The position numbers and the translations under genes were made by a program. The notes under the pieces are model-generated. The model did not search any database. It saw nothing but the letters and a program-made list of their open reading frames with translations, and was not told where the DNA came from. Below are positions 46,049-53,430 of a stretch of DNA of 64,000 nucleotides, piece after piece. The stretch comes from Streptomyces sp. TS71-3. Lineage in GTDB: Bacteria > Actinomycetota > Actinomycetes > Streptomycetales > Streptomycetaceae. How positions within the stretch are numbered: the first letter of the stretch is position 1; every line of letters begins with the position of its first letter. Where the stretch lies: positions 372,001-436,000 of the forward strand of contig NZ_BNEL01000003.1 of NCBI RefSeq assembly GCF_018327685.1, in the 5' to 3' direction.

Positions 46049-46447
46049 GGCGGCTCCTTTGCCGAAGGGCGCTCCCACCGAATGTTCCTCGGCTCGCGTC
46101 CGGCTATGCCCGCCGGGGTGGTACGGGTGTGCCGGGGGACGACACGACCGCATCACCGTGACGGTGCGCGGTGCGCATGTGGCGATTCGGTGACGGAACA
46201 GTGCTCGCACAGTGTACGGTCCCGGTACGCGCCGCGGAGGGGAGGCACCCGGTCCGCGCGGATCGATCGTGGGTGGGCAGCACGTTGCGGCGGCCCGCCC
46301 CGACTGGCCACCACCCGCCGATACGTAATCGATTTCACGGAACCGCGCAGAATAAGTCGTGCCTACCGCATACTTGCAGAATGCTCGGTGTCGCCACGAA
46401 CATTCGCTTAGAATCGCTGCCCGGGACGCACTACGGGGGAGGGTGCA
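46049..46447. promoter_or_regulatory. Divergent control region with lower GC
   Basis: The 399-bp gap between the ligase and asparagine synthase genes is clearly poorer in GC from 46310 to 46415. TAGAAT (46409-46414) is a good -10 for the plus strand, 33 bp before the GTG, but no matching -35 is evident, so an activator may be needed. Confidence 0.45.
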
Positions 46448-47971
46448 GTGTGCGGAATAGTTGCCGCATACCCGCCGGACGACGAGTTCACTGACTTCGC
46501 TCTGGCACGCCAGAGCAAACGTGGGCCCGATGACACCGCGGCCGTGGACCTCGATTTCTGCAGCCTGGCGGTCAACCGCCTGGCGATCAGCGGGATCCTG
46601 AACGGCGATCAGCCGCTGACCAGCGAGGACGGCTCCGTCGTGGTGGTGTTCAACGGGGCGCTCTACAACTCCGGGAAGCTGGGCCTGAAATACGGCTTCG
46701 ACTTCCGGAGCATGAACGACGGCGAAGTGATCCACTTTCTCTACCAGAAGTTCGGCCTGGCCTTCGCGGATCACCTCGAAGGTATGTACGCCATCTGCAT
46801 CGCCGATCGGGAACGGCGGGAAATGATCGTCGCCGCGGACCCGATCGGGATCAAACCCGTCTACTGGCACGACGAAGGCGAGCGGCGCCGCGTCGCGAGC
46901 ACCGTCGACGCCTTTCCGCCCCGGCTGCGCCCGGATGTGCGGCGGGTGCCGCCGGGCGTGGTGTGGAGCACCTCGGGCGGGGCCCGCCGGATCGTCCACG
47001 AGTACGCCGCCGAGGGCGATCTCGGCGAGCTGCTGAGCCGGTCCGTGGCCGAGCAGATCCCGGCGGAGGTGCCGTGGGGCTGCATGCTCAGCGGGGGCGT
47101 GGACAGCTCGCTGATCGCGCGGTTCGCCACGGACGCGGCGCCGGAGGTCCACACGTTCACCTGCGGCACCCCGAACAGCACCGACCTGCACGCCGCGCGC
47201 GACGTCGCCGGCGTCCTCGGCACCGTGCACCACGAGACGCTCGTCGACCCCGATGAACTCCCCGAACTCGTCGACCGGGTAGTGGAGGCGACCGGGTCCT
47301 TCGAGCGCTGGACGGTGATGGCCGGAGTCGGGACCTACCTGACCGCCCGCAGCGCCCACCGCGAGGGCGTGAAGGTGCTGCTCTCCGGGGAGGGCGCCGA
47401 CGAGCTCTTCGCCGGGTACGACGAGTTCCAGGACGTGCCCGAGCCGTTCCTCGACGGGCTGCTGGTGCACTACCAGGCCGACCTCGGCGTCTCGGAGTGC
47501 CTGCGGCTGGACCGCTGCACCATGGCGAACAGCGTCGAGGCCCGGGTGCCGTTCCTCAACACCCGCGTCATCCGGCACGCGAGATCGCTGCCGGCGGACG
47601 ACAAGATTCGCCGCGCGGGCGGCACCTCCACCCGGAAGTTCGCCCTGCGCCACGCCGCGGAGGCCGTACTGCCGCAACGGATAGCCCAGCGCACCAAGGA
47701 GGAGTTCACCAACGGCTCGGGGCTCACGGACGAGCTGCGGGGGCTGGCCGACAAGCGGTATCCACCCGCGCGGCTCGCGGAACTGGCCGAGGCCAACCCG
47801 TCGTTCTCCCTGCCCGATCCGCTCACCGGGTGGTTCTTCGAACGCTGGCGGGCGATCTACGGCTCCACCATCGGTGACGCCTGGACGCCGATGGTCGAGC
47901 GCGGCCTGTTCCGGCAGCCGTGGAACCCGTACCTGCCCTCGGCCCGGGAGACGGGCCGCTACGCCGGTTGA
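46448..47971 (+). CDS. Asparagine synthase (glutamine-hydrolysing) homologue
   Basis: 507 aa from GTG 46448 (GGGGGAGGG upstream), followed at once by Cys2 (MCGIVAAY), the glutaminase nucleophile. Residues about 1-190 are an N-terminal-nucleophile amidotransferase domain and from about 200 a synthetase domain with the PP-loop CMLSGGVDSSLIA (near 214) and SGEGADELFAGYDEF. Both halves look active, so it should use glutamine to amidate a carboxylate through an acyl-AMP. Beta-lactam synthetases lack the Cys, so that alternative is unlikely. It is first in a run with an ornithine-cyclodeaminase-like gene and an aminotransferase, so the substrate may be an unusual amino acid rather than aspartate. 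Confidence 0.88.
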   Translation: MCGIVAAYPPDDEFTDFALARQSKRGPDDTAAVDLDFCSLAVNRLAISGILNGDQPLTSEDGSVVVVFNGALYNSGKLGLKYGFDFRSMNDGEVIHFLYQKFGLAFADHLEGMYAICIADRERREMIVAADPIGIKPVYWHDEGERRRVASTVDAFPPRLRPDVRRVPPGVVWSTSGGARRIVHEYAAEGDLGELLSRSVAEQIPAEVPWGCMLSGGVDSSLIARFATDAAPEVHTFTCGTPNSTDLHAARDVAGVLGTVHHETLVDPDELPELVDRVVEATGSFERWTVMAGVGTYLTARSAHREGVKVLLSGEGADELFAGYDEFQDVPEPFLDGLLVHYQADLGVSECLRLDRCTMANSVEARVPFLNTRVIRHARSLPADDKIRRAGGTSTRKFALRHAAEAVLPQRIAQRTKEEFTNGSGLTDELRGLADKRYPPARLAELAEANPSFSLPDPLTGWFFERWRAIYGSTIGDAWTPMVERGLFRQPWNPYLPSARETGRYAG

Positions 47972-48149
47972 GACGGGCGACCACGCCGGTCGAGGTCGCG
48001 GGACCGCGCCGGGGAACGGGAGACTCCACCTTCGGTCCCGTCGCCGCGGCCCCGCGTGCGGACGGCCCGGCACGGGATCTTGGCCCGCCGTCACCCGACG
48101 CGAACCGCGGACCCCGCATGACACGACAGCGCACACAGAGGACATTCGC

Positions 48150-49082
48150 GTGAAGATCATGAACGAGGACCAGGTGCGGGCGGAACTGACCGCCGGTGCC
48201 GTGATGGCCGCGGTGCGAGAGGCGTTCGTCGACCTCTCCACCGGGATCTCGGTCCAGCCCGAGCAAGTGGCGGCGGACCTGCCCGGGGACCGCGGCGACG
48301 TCATCTACTACCCGGCCGTCGTGCCGGACAGCATCGGGGTCACGGTGTCCCCGTACCTGACGGAGCTGGCCGGCACCCCGAGCGGACCCGTGACCGCCTA
48401 CACCCTGCTGCTGTCGGCGCAGACCGGACGCCCCGTGCTGCTCTGCGACTCCGAGCACCTGGTCGCGGTGCGCACCGGCGCCACCACGGCACTCGCGGTC
48501 GAAGCGCTCGGAGGCGTGGAGGGCAGGCGGATCGCGGTGTTCGGGGCCGGCCCGATCGCCCGGTCCCACGTAACGGCCCTCGCCGAACTCGGCCGCTGGG
48601 AGCGGCTCGACGTCTACTCCCCGACCCTCGCCGACCCCTCCCGGGCCGACGACAGGGCGGCCCTGATGTCGCTCGCCGACGGGGTGGGCCTCGCGTCCTC
48701 CGCCGAGGCGGCGGTGGCCGACGCCGACGTGGTGCTGCTGTGCACCTCGTCCACGACACCCGTGCTCGACCCCTCGAAGGTGAAGCCGACCGCCCTGATC
48801 ACCTCGGTGAGCACCAACGGCCCCCTCGCCCACGAGGTGCCGCCGGAGGCGCTGGCCGCCATGGACGTGTACTGCGACTACCGCCGCACGGCACCCAGCG
48901 GGGCCGGGGAGATGGTGCTGGCGCGCGAGCGGCACGGCTGGAGCGCGGACGCCGTCGTCGCGGACCTCCCGGAACTGCTGTCCGGGACGGCGCGGCCCCT
49001 GCCGTCCCGGGGCCGCCCGCGGTACTTCCGGTCGATCGGGCTGGGCATCGAAGACGTCGCCGCGGCACGCCTCCTGGTGTGA
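48150..49082 (+). CDS. Ornithine cyclodeaminase / mu-crystallin family enzyme
   Basis: 310 aa from GTG 48150 (AGAGGA 7 bp upstream); ATG 48159 is possible. The substrate-side segment LVAVRTGATTALAVEAL (with the Arg that binds the carboxylate) precedes the Rossmann motif RIAVFGAGPIARSHV, typical of the OCD family, which includes ornithine cyclodeaminase, alanine dehydrogenase and SbnB-type amino-acid dehydrogenases. The reaction is NAD-dependent oxidation or reductive closure of an amino acid. It lies 178 bp after the asparagine synthase gene and 1 bp before the aminotransferase gene, so it is probably co-expressed. Confidence 0.85.
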   Translation: MKIMNEDQVRAELTAGAVMAAVREAFVDLSTGISVQPEQVAADLPGDRGDVIYYPAVVPDSIGVTVSPYLTELAGTPSGPVTAYTLLLSAQTGRPVLLCDSEHLVAVRTGATTALAVEALGGVEGRRIAVFGAGPIARSHVTALAELGRWERLDVYSPTLADPSRADDRAALMSLADGVGLASSAEAAVADADVVLLCTSSTTPVLDPSKVKPTALITSVSTNGPLAHEVPPEALAAMDVYCDYRRTAPSGAGEMVLARERHGWSADAVVADLPELLSGTARPLPSRGRPRYFRSIGLGIEDVAAARLLV

Positions 49083-49083
49083 C

Positions 49084-50514
49084 GTGTCCGCCGACTCCGC
49101 CCCAGGCCCCGGTGCCGTGTCCGCCGGCTCCGCCACAGGCCCCAGAGACGTGTCTCCCGACTCCGCCACAGGCCCGAGAACCGTGTCCCCCGGCTCCGCT
49201 TCAGCCCTCAGAGCCGTCTCCGGGCTGACCGAGCAGGAACGGCTGATCGCCCACGCGTCCGTCGTGGACCTGGGCCCCGGCTACCCGCGGGTCACCCTGC
49301 CCGAGTGGGTCGTGGACACCCTGACCGACGCCGCCCTGATCCGGGCGGCACTCACCGTCGACGGCCCGGACCGTCCGGGGACGGCGCGGATGGCGTGGGA
49401 GCAGCGCGCGGTGGACGCGGCCCGGACGCTGCTGGGGATCGGCAGCGGGCCCCCGGGGTTCGTCACCTTCTCCGGCAGCACCGCCCTGGACCGCGCGATC
49501 AAGGCGGCGACGGGCGAGGGCGGGACGCTGCTGACCAGCAACCCGTCCATCGACATCGCCATCGCGATGGCCCTGGAGAACCGGGCCGTCACGGTCGACT
49601 ACTTCCCGTGCCAGCCGTTCACGCCGGGCGTCGACACCGCCGAACTCGTCGCGCGGCGTACCGACAGGACCCGCGCGGTGCTGATCACGTCCCCGCAGAA
49701 CCCCACGGGGCAGATACTCACCCGCGAGGCGCTGACCGCGATCATCGATTTCTGCGTACGGCACCGGCTCGTTCTCGTGGCCGACCAGACCCTCTGCCTC
49801 TTCCCGGAACGGGACGGTGAGCCCCCGGAACGGGGCGGTGAGCCCCCGCAGCGGGGCGGCAGGCTCCCCGGGCGGGGCGGCGAGCTCGCGGCGCAGGGCG
49901 GCGAGCCCCCGCAGCGGGGCCGCGAGAGGGTCCCGCTCCTGCCCGACCTGGCGCCCGACGAACTCGACTGGATCTTCGTCTGGGACACCGGGAAGACCTT
50001 CGGGCTGAACGAGGACAAGCTCGGCTTCCTGTTCTGCAGCCCCTCGATGAGCCAGCGCGTGGGGGTGCTGCTGAACACCGTCCAGTTCGGGGTGGCGCGC
50101 CGATTACTCGCGCAGTTCACGGCCATCCTGACGGACCCGAGGCTCGCGGCGTACCTGGCCTGGCTGAACGCGCTCGTGCACCGGAACGGACAGGTCCTGG
50201 GCGCCGCGCTGGCGGACACCGGACTGCATCCCAGGTATCCGGACGGGGGCAGCATGATGCTCGTCAGGATCGACGAGTCGCTTGCCATGACGGAGCAGGA
50301 GGTCACCGGCCGGCTGCTGACCGGCCACGGGGTGGGGGTGGTCGGCTTCAACACCTTCGTGCACGTCCCCGTCCTCAGAAACGATCCCGCTCACCGGTTC
50401 TTCCGGATGGCCCTGGCGAGGGACCCGGGCATCGCGGACGTGGCGGCGGAACGGCTCCGGGCGGCGGCACGGGCACTTCACAGTGGACCTCGCGGGAGCG
50501 CCCGTCCCGCGTGA
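49084..50514 (+). CDS. PLP-dependent aminotransferase (class I/II) with repeat insertions and a TTA codon
   Basis: 476 aa from GTG 49084, 1 bp after the preceding stop, so translation is coupled. The fold-I core has SPQNPTGQIL, VLVADQTLCLF (the Asp that pairs with the PLP ring) and DTGKTFGLNEDKLGF with the likely Schiff-base Lys. The first 45 residues are four 11-residue repeats, and six heptads (ERGGEPP type) are inserted right after the PLP-Asp strand, near the active site. Codon 341 (50104-50106) is TTA, read by the rare tRNA encoded by bldA in Streptomyces, so translation is expected to be late and development-dependent. Substrate unknown. Confidence 0.82.
   Translation: MSADSAPGPGAVSAGSATGPRDVSPDSATGPRTVSPGSASALRAVSGLTEQERLIAHASVVDLGPGYPRVTLPEWVVDTLTDAALIRAALTVDGPDRPGTARMAWEQRAVDAARTLLGIGSGPPGFVTFSGSTALDRAIKAATGEGGTLLTSNPSIDIAIAMALENRAVTVDYFPCQPFTPGVDTAELVARRTDRTRAVLITSPQNPTGQILTREALTAIIDFCVRHRLVLVADQTLCLFPERDGEPPERGGEPPQRGGRLPGRGGELAAQGGEPPQRGRERVPLLPDLAPDELDWIFVWDTGKTFGLNEDKLGFLFCSPSMSQRVGVLLNTVQFGVARRLLAQFTAILTDPRLAAYLAWLNALVHRNGQVLGAALADTGLHPRYPDGGSMMLVRIDESLAMTEQEVTGRLLTGHGVGVVGFNTFVHVPVLRNDPAHRFFRMALARDPGIADVAAERLRAAARALHSGPRGSARPA
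49087..49218. repeat. Four 33-bp tandem repeats at the aminotransferase N-terminus
   Basis: Units from 49087, 49120, 49153 and 49186, each encoding an 11-residue S-[AP]-x-S-A-type unit that ends with Val; the first three end with a GTG codon, so that possible start codons recur at 49117, 49150 and 49183. Confidence 0.85.
49807..49932. repeat. Six 21-bp tandem repeats inside the aminotransferase gene
   Basis: Each unit encodes a heptad such as ERDGEPP, ERGGEPP or QRGGRLP. The array keeps the reading frame and adds 42 residues to the catalytic domain. Confidence 0.88.
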
Positions 50515-50539
50515 GGCTGAGCAACCGTGAGCCGCCCGT

Positions 50540-51553
50540 TCACCCCTGGGACACGCGCGCCCCGTCCTCCCCCACCGCCCGCGCGTGCCAGCGCGCGAGG
50601 ACGTCGGCCTCGACGGCGCGGGTGATGCCGGCCCCGGGGTCGCGGGGCGTCGGCTCGCGCCGCTCGTGGTCGAGGAGGTCGCGGACGGTCTCCTCCAGGG
50701 GCCGGGGCCGCAGCCCCGCCGCCACGGCCCGGGACGCGTCGGCCGCCTCCACGACGCCCGGCGGGTTGGCCCCGGGCCAGAGCGGCAACGCCTCGCCGTC
50801 CATGCCGCAGGCCTCCGCGAACTCCTGGTCCACCCACGTGAGCGTGGTGTCCGGCGGTGCGACCGCGGCGGCGATCGTCTCCAGCAGCCCAACGAAGGCG
50901 ACCGGCGGGAACGGGTGGGCGGCCTGGTAGGTGCCCGCCGCACGGCGCTCGATCATGGTGACCAGCCAGGCCGTCAGATCGCGGACGTCGATGAGCTGGA
51001 AGAACGCCTCCCGGGGCCCAGGGGCGAGCACCTCCCCGCCGGCGGCGATGCGCTCCACCCAGTAGGTGAACCGGCCGGTGTAGTCGTACGGCCCGACGAC
51101 ATAGGTGGGGCGCACGACGAGGGGGTTGCCGAACACCTCTGCGGCGGCGGTCTCGCAGAGGGCCTTGAGCTCGCCGTAGTCGGCGCCCGCTCCGGCGGGG
51201 TCGGCCGCGCGGACGACCGCGGCGTCCTCCTGGAACCCGTACCCCTGCGGAGGGGCGTAGACCGCCGTGGACGAGAACAGGACGTACCGGCCGGCCCGTG
51301 CTCCCAGCGCCTCGCCGACCGCGCGGACCTGCTGGGGCTCGTAGCCGCTGAGGTCGACGGTGGCGTCCCAGTGGCCCTGGCGCAGCGCGTCCAGGTCGGT
51401 GTCCCGGTCGCCGACGAGGCGGGGCACGTCGGGGAAGAGTCCGGTCGAGCTGCGTCCCCGGTTGAAGAGCGTCACCTCGTGGCCGCGCTCCAGAGCGGCG
51501 GAGACCAGGTGCCTGCCGATGAACCGGGTACCTCCGAGGACCAGGATTCTCAC
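50540..51553 (-). CDS. NAD-dependent epimerase/reductase
   Basis: 337 aa from GTG 51553 (GGGAGGGG 5 bp upstream). The N-terminus MRILVLGGTRFIGRHLV has the GxxGxxG Rossmann motif of extended SDRs; SSTAVYAP and YGELKALCE give the Ser-Thr and YxxxK (Tyr-Gly-Glu-Leu-Lys) catalytic residues. It acts on nucleotide sugars or similar substrates with NAD(P). It converges with the aminotransferase gene (25 bp). Its upstream region is a remarkable array of duplicated start sites, so translation may be subject to re-initiation control. Confidence 0.85.
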   Translation of the reverse strand: MRILVLGGTRFIGRHLVSAALERGHEVTLFNRGRSSTGLFPDVPRLVGDRDTDLDALRQGHWDATVDLSGYEPQQVRAVGEALGARAGRYVLFSSTAVYAPPQGYGFQEDAAVVRAADPAGAGADYGELKALCETAAAEVFGNPLVVRPTYVVGPYDYTGRFTYWVERIAAGGEVLAPGPREAFFQLIDVRDLTAWLVTMIERRAAGTYQAAHPFPPVAFVGLLETIAAAVAPPDTTLTWVDQEFAEACGMDGEALPLWPGANPPGVVEAADASRAVAAGLRPRPLEETVRDLLDHERREPTPRDPGAGITRAVEADVLARWHARAVGEDGARVSQG

Positions 51554-51672
51554 CGGATTCCCCTCCCGAGGACTCTCATCGAACTCCCCTTCCAAGGGCT
51601 CTCATCGAGCGCCCCCTCCCGAGAATGCTCATCGAACTCCCCTTCCGAGAGCTCTCATCGAATTCCCTCCGG
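51550..51672 (-). promoter_or_regulatory. Tandem array of ribosome-site/start-codon modules with overlapping micro-ORFs
   Basis: Four upstream starts at 51658, 51632, 51605 and 51579 (minus strand) are spaced 26-27 nt apart and end with the real GTG at 51553. Each is an ATGAG with an AAGGGGAG- or GGGAGGGG-type site before it. The ORFs read MRALGRGVR-stop, MSILGRGRSMRALGRGVR-stop (with the 51605 ATG inside it) and MRVLGRGIR-stop. Each stop overlaps the next start as ATGA or GTGA, and each peptide resembles the start of the epimerase (MRILVLGG). It looks like serial duplication of the translation-initiation region. Confidence 0.85.
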
Positions 51673-52710
51673 CTAAGGCGCCGGCACGTCTGATCGTGCG
51701 GTACGACGGACCGAGAGCGCGAGCAGCGTCAAGTATAGGCCGGTTGCCAGGCATTGGCCGCCGACGCTCATTTTGACCCAGAATTCGGAGGCCTCGCTGA
51801 ATGCCTCGGGCGTGGTCGGCATCAGGAGCAGGGGATAAATGACACCGGTGGCCACGATGAAACAGAAGAGGACTATTCCGTAGCCCAGGTGGGAGGGCAG
51901 CCGCCAGGTCGTCAGTTCGGTGGCCGTCTGCTGCTCGGACGTCCGGGCGCGGGCGAGTTCGTCGCGCACCTCTCCGGCGGCCTGCACGGCCCGGTCGGTC
52001 GCCCAGTTCCGTATGCGCCGCTCGGCCGCCGCGGCCTCCTCCGCCTGCCGCGCGCGGTCCTGACGGGCCCGTGCCTCGGTGGTGGCGGCGGGCCTGGACT
52101 TCAGGTTCTCGCGGCGCTCGACGGAGGCGACGGCACGGTCGAAGGCATCACGCAGCAGGTCGCCGTCCGTGCCGGCCGGCACCGCCGTCCGCGCGGACCA
52201 GCGCGAGAAGGACCGCAGTTCCGGATCGCGCGCCAGGGCCCGGGCGGTGCCCGTCACGACGTCGTCGGCCGCGGTCCACGCCCGCCGGAAGTCGTCCGAC
52301 AGTTCGCGCAGCTGCGCGTCCGTGAGTTCGGTGCCGAGCGACGCCAGCTGCCGGACGGCCTCGGCGGCGCCCGGCGGCTCGTCGTCCAGCCGGTGGGAGA
52401 GCCGCAGCCAGGAGTACAGGAGGCGCTTGAGGGCGGTCTCGTTGGCCTGGGTCTGCTGCTGAAGCCTCGTCCGCAGGTCGGCCGTGACGCGGCGGCGCTC
52501 CCGGAGGAGTTCGACCGTGCTGTTGCGCTCGGAGCTGAGGGTGAGCAGGGCCGCCAGCACGAATCCGCCCAGGATGGCGGCCACCCCGCCGGACAGCGAG
52601 ACCACGGTGCCCAGCAGGTCGTCCGGGTCCGGCGGGCTGGGGTCCGGCGGGTCGGGGGCGCCCGAGACGAAGGTCATCGTGGCCAACAGGGCGCCGTGCA
52701 GAGCGACCAT
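51673..52710 (-). CDS. Membrane protein with long coiled coil, last gene of the NACHT operon
   Basis: 345 aa from ATG 52710, directly after the PIN stop (GGGAGGCCTGA). A Pro/Asp-rich N-terminus precedes a membrane helix (about 34-56), then some 200 residues of charged alpha-helix (RRRVTADLRTRLQQQTQANE and similar), and two or three membrane helices near the C-terminus (YGIVLFCFIVATGVIYPLLL, then CLATGLYLTLLALSV). No enzyme motif. Such a protein could be a membrane effector or anchor for the NACHT sensor. I do not recognise the family. Confidence 0.75.
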   Translation of the reverse strand: MVALHGALLATMTFVSGAPDPPDPSPPDPDDLLGTVVSLSGGVAAILGGFVLAALLTLSSERNSTVELLRERRRVTADLRTRLQQQTQANETALKRLLYSWLRLSHRLDDEPPGAAEAVRQLASLGTELTDAQLRELSDDFRRAWTAADDVVTGTARALARDPELRSFSRWSARTAVPAGTDGDLLRDAFDRAVASVERRENLKSRPAATTEARARQDRARQAEEAAAAERRIRNWATDRAVQAAGEVRDELARARTSEQQTATELTTWRLPSHLGYGIVLFCFIVATGVIYPLLLMPTTPEAFSEASEFWVKMSVGGQCLATGLYLTLLALSVRRTARSDVPAP

Positions 52711-53166
52711 TCAGGCCTCCCTCCGCCGCCGCGGGTCGCGTTCGCGGCGTACGCGGTCGACGAGCGTCAGGAAGCCGCGGCCGTAGGCGCTCACGTCGCG
52801 GATCCCGTACGACGTGACGAACTCGGCGCCGACGCAGTCGGTGAAGCTCACCCCGGTCCTGCGGACCTGCCGGAAGAGCGCCCAGGCGTCCCGCTGGATG
52901 TCGGCGGGCGGTTCGACGACGTGCGCGAAGTCGCCGCGCCACAGGTGCCAGCTGAACCTGGTCGCCACCAGCCGGTCGTCGAAGGTGGGCGTCAGGCGGG
53001 AGACCTCGGCGGCGACCTGGAGCGTCGTCAGCAGCCGCCCGGGGCCGCGCCCGGCGACCGCGGCGGCGGCGTGCCGGTGGTGGACGTCGTTGCTGCTGAG
53101 CAGGGCGCACCACGCGCTGGTGTCCACGAACAGGAAGTCAGATGCCGTCGTCGCCCCGGTCCGCAT
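52711..53166 (-). CDS. PIN-domain protein (VapC-like ribonuclease)
   Basis: 151 aa from ATG 53166 (AGGAGG 9 bp upstream), overlapping the previous gene by 29 bp. FLFVDTSAWCALL carries the first PIN Asp, AAEVSRL the Glu, and GVSFTDCVGAEFV the second Asp; these form the Mg site of PIN nucleases, which cut tRNA, rRNA or mRNA. It is adjacent to the membrane gene and the NACHT gene, so here the PIN protein may be an effector instead of, or as well as, a simple VapC toxin. Its presumed partner is the 95-aa protein just upstream. Confidence 0.88.
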   Translation of the reverse strand: MRTGATTASDFLFVDTSAWCALLSSNDVHHRHAAAAVAGRGPGRLLTTLQVAAEVSRLTPTFDDRLVATRFSWHLWRGDFAHVVEPPADIQRDAWALFRQVRRTGVSFTDCVGAEFVTSYGIRDVSAYGRGFLTLVDRVRRERDPRRRREA

Positions 53167-53425
53167 GGCGAGCCGCCTCCTCTCGCAGAACGGTGTCGTG
53201 GTCTTCCGAGAGGAACGCGGGCCCGGTGGTGGCGCCCACGAACTCCAGCAGGACGCCCGTGGAGCCGAGCGGCCGCGGCCCGCCGGGTTCGGCGGGCGCC
53301 TCGACCAGCAGCACCTGGCCGGTCCAGCCGTCGGGCAGGTCGACGCCGGTCTGCGGCACGAAGACGCCGGCCGTGTACTGGACCAGGGCCCGGACCGGAT
53401 CCCCGGTGTCCTCGGAGGGCAGCAC
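53138..53425 (-). CDS. Small acidic protein between NACHT and PIN genes
   Basis: About 95 aa. GTG 53425 has GAGAGGAG 9 bp upstream; a TTG at 53434 overlaps the NACHT stop. The sequence is beta-rich and acidic (VRALVQYTAGVFVPQTGVDL, then GWTGQVLLVEAP), with no helix-turn-helix or ribbon domain. Its position before a PIN gene suggests an antitoxin-like or adaptor role, but I cannot identify a family. Confidence 0.6.
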   Translation of the reverse strand: MLPSEDTGDPVRALVQYTAGVFVPQTGVDLPDGWTGQVLLVEAPAEPGGPRPLGSTGVLLEFVGATTGPAFLSEDHDTVLREEAARHADRGDDGI

Positions 53426-53430
53426 GGCCG

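Noticed and set aside
46448..47971. Beta-lactam synthetase or lasso-peptide cyclase instead of asparagine synthase
   Set aside because: Cys2 and the full glutaminase domain are intact, and no precursor peptide or partner genes are nearby.
53138..53425. Classical VapB antitoxin
   Set aside because: No ribbon-helix-helix, AbrB or HTH signature and beta-rich composition; kept as unknown.
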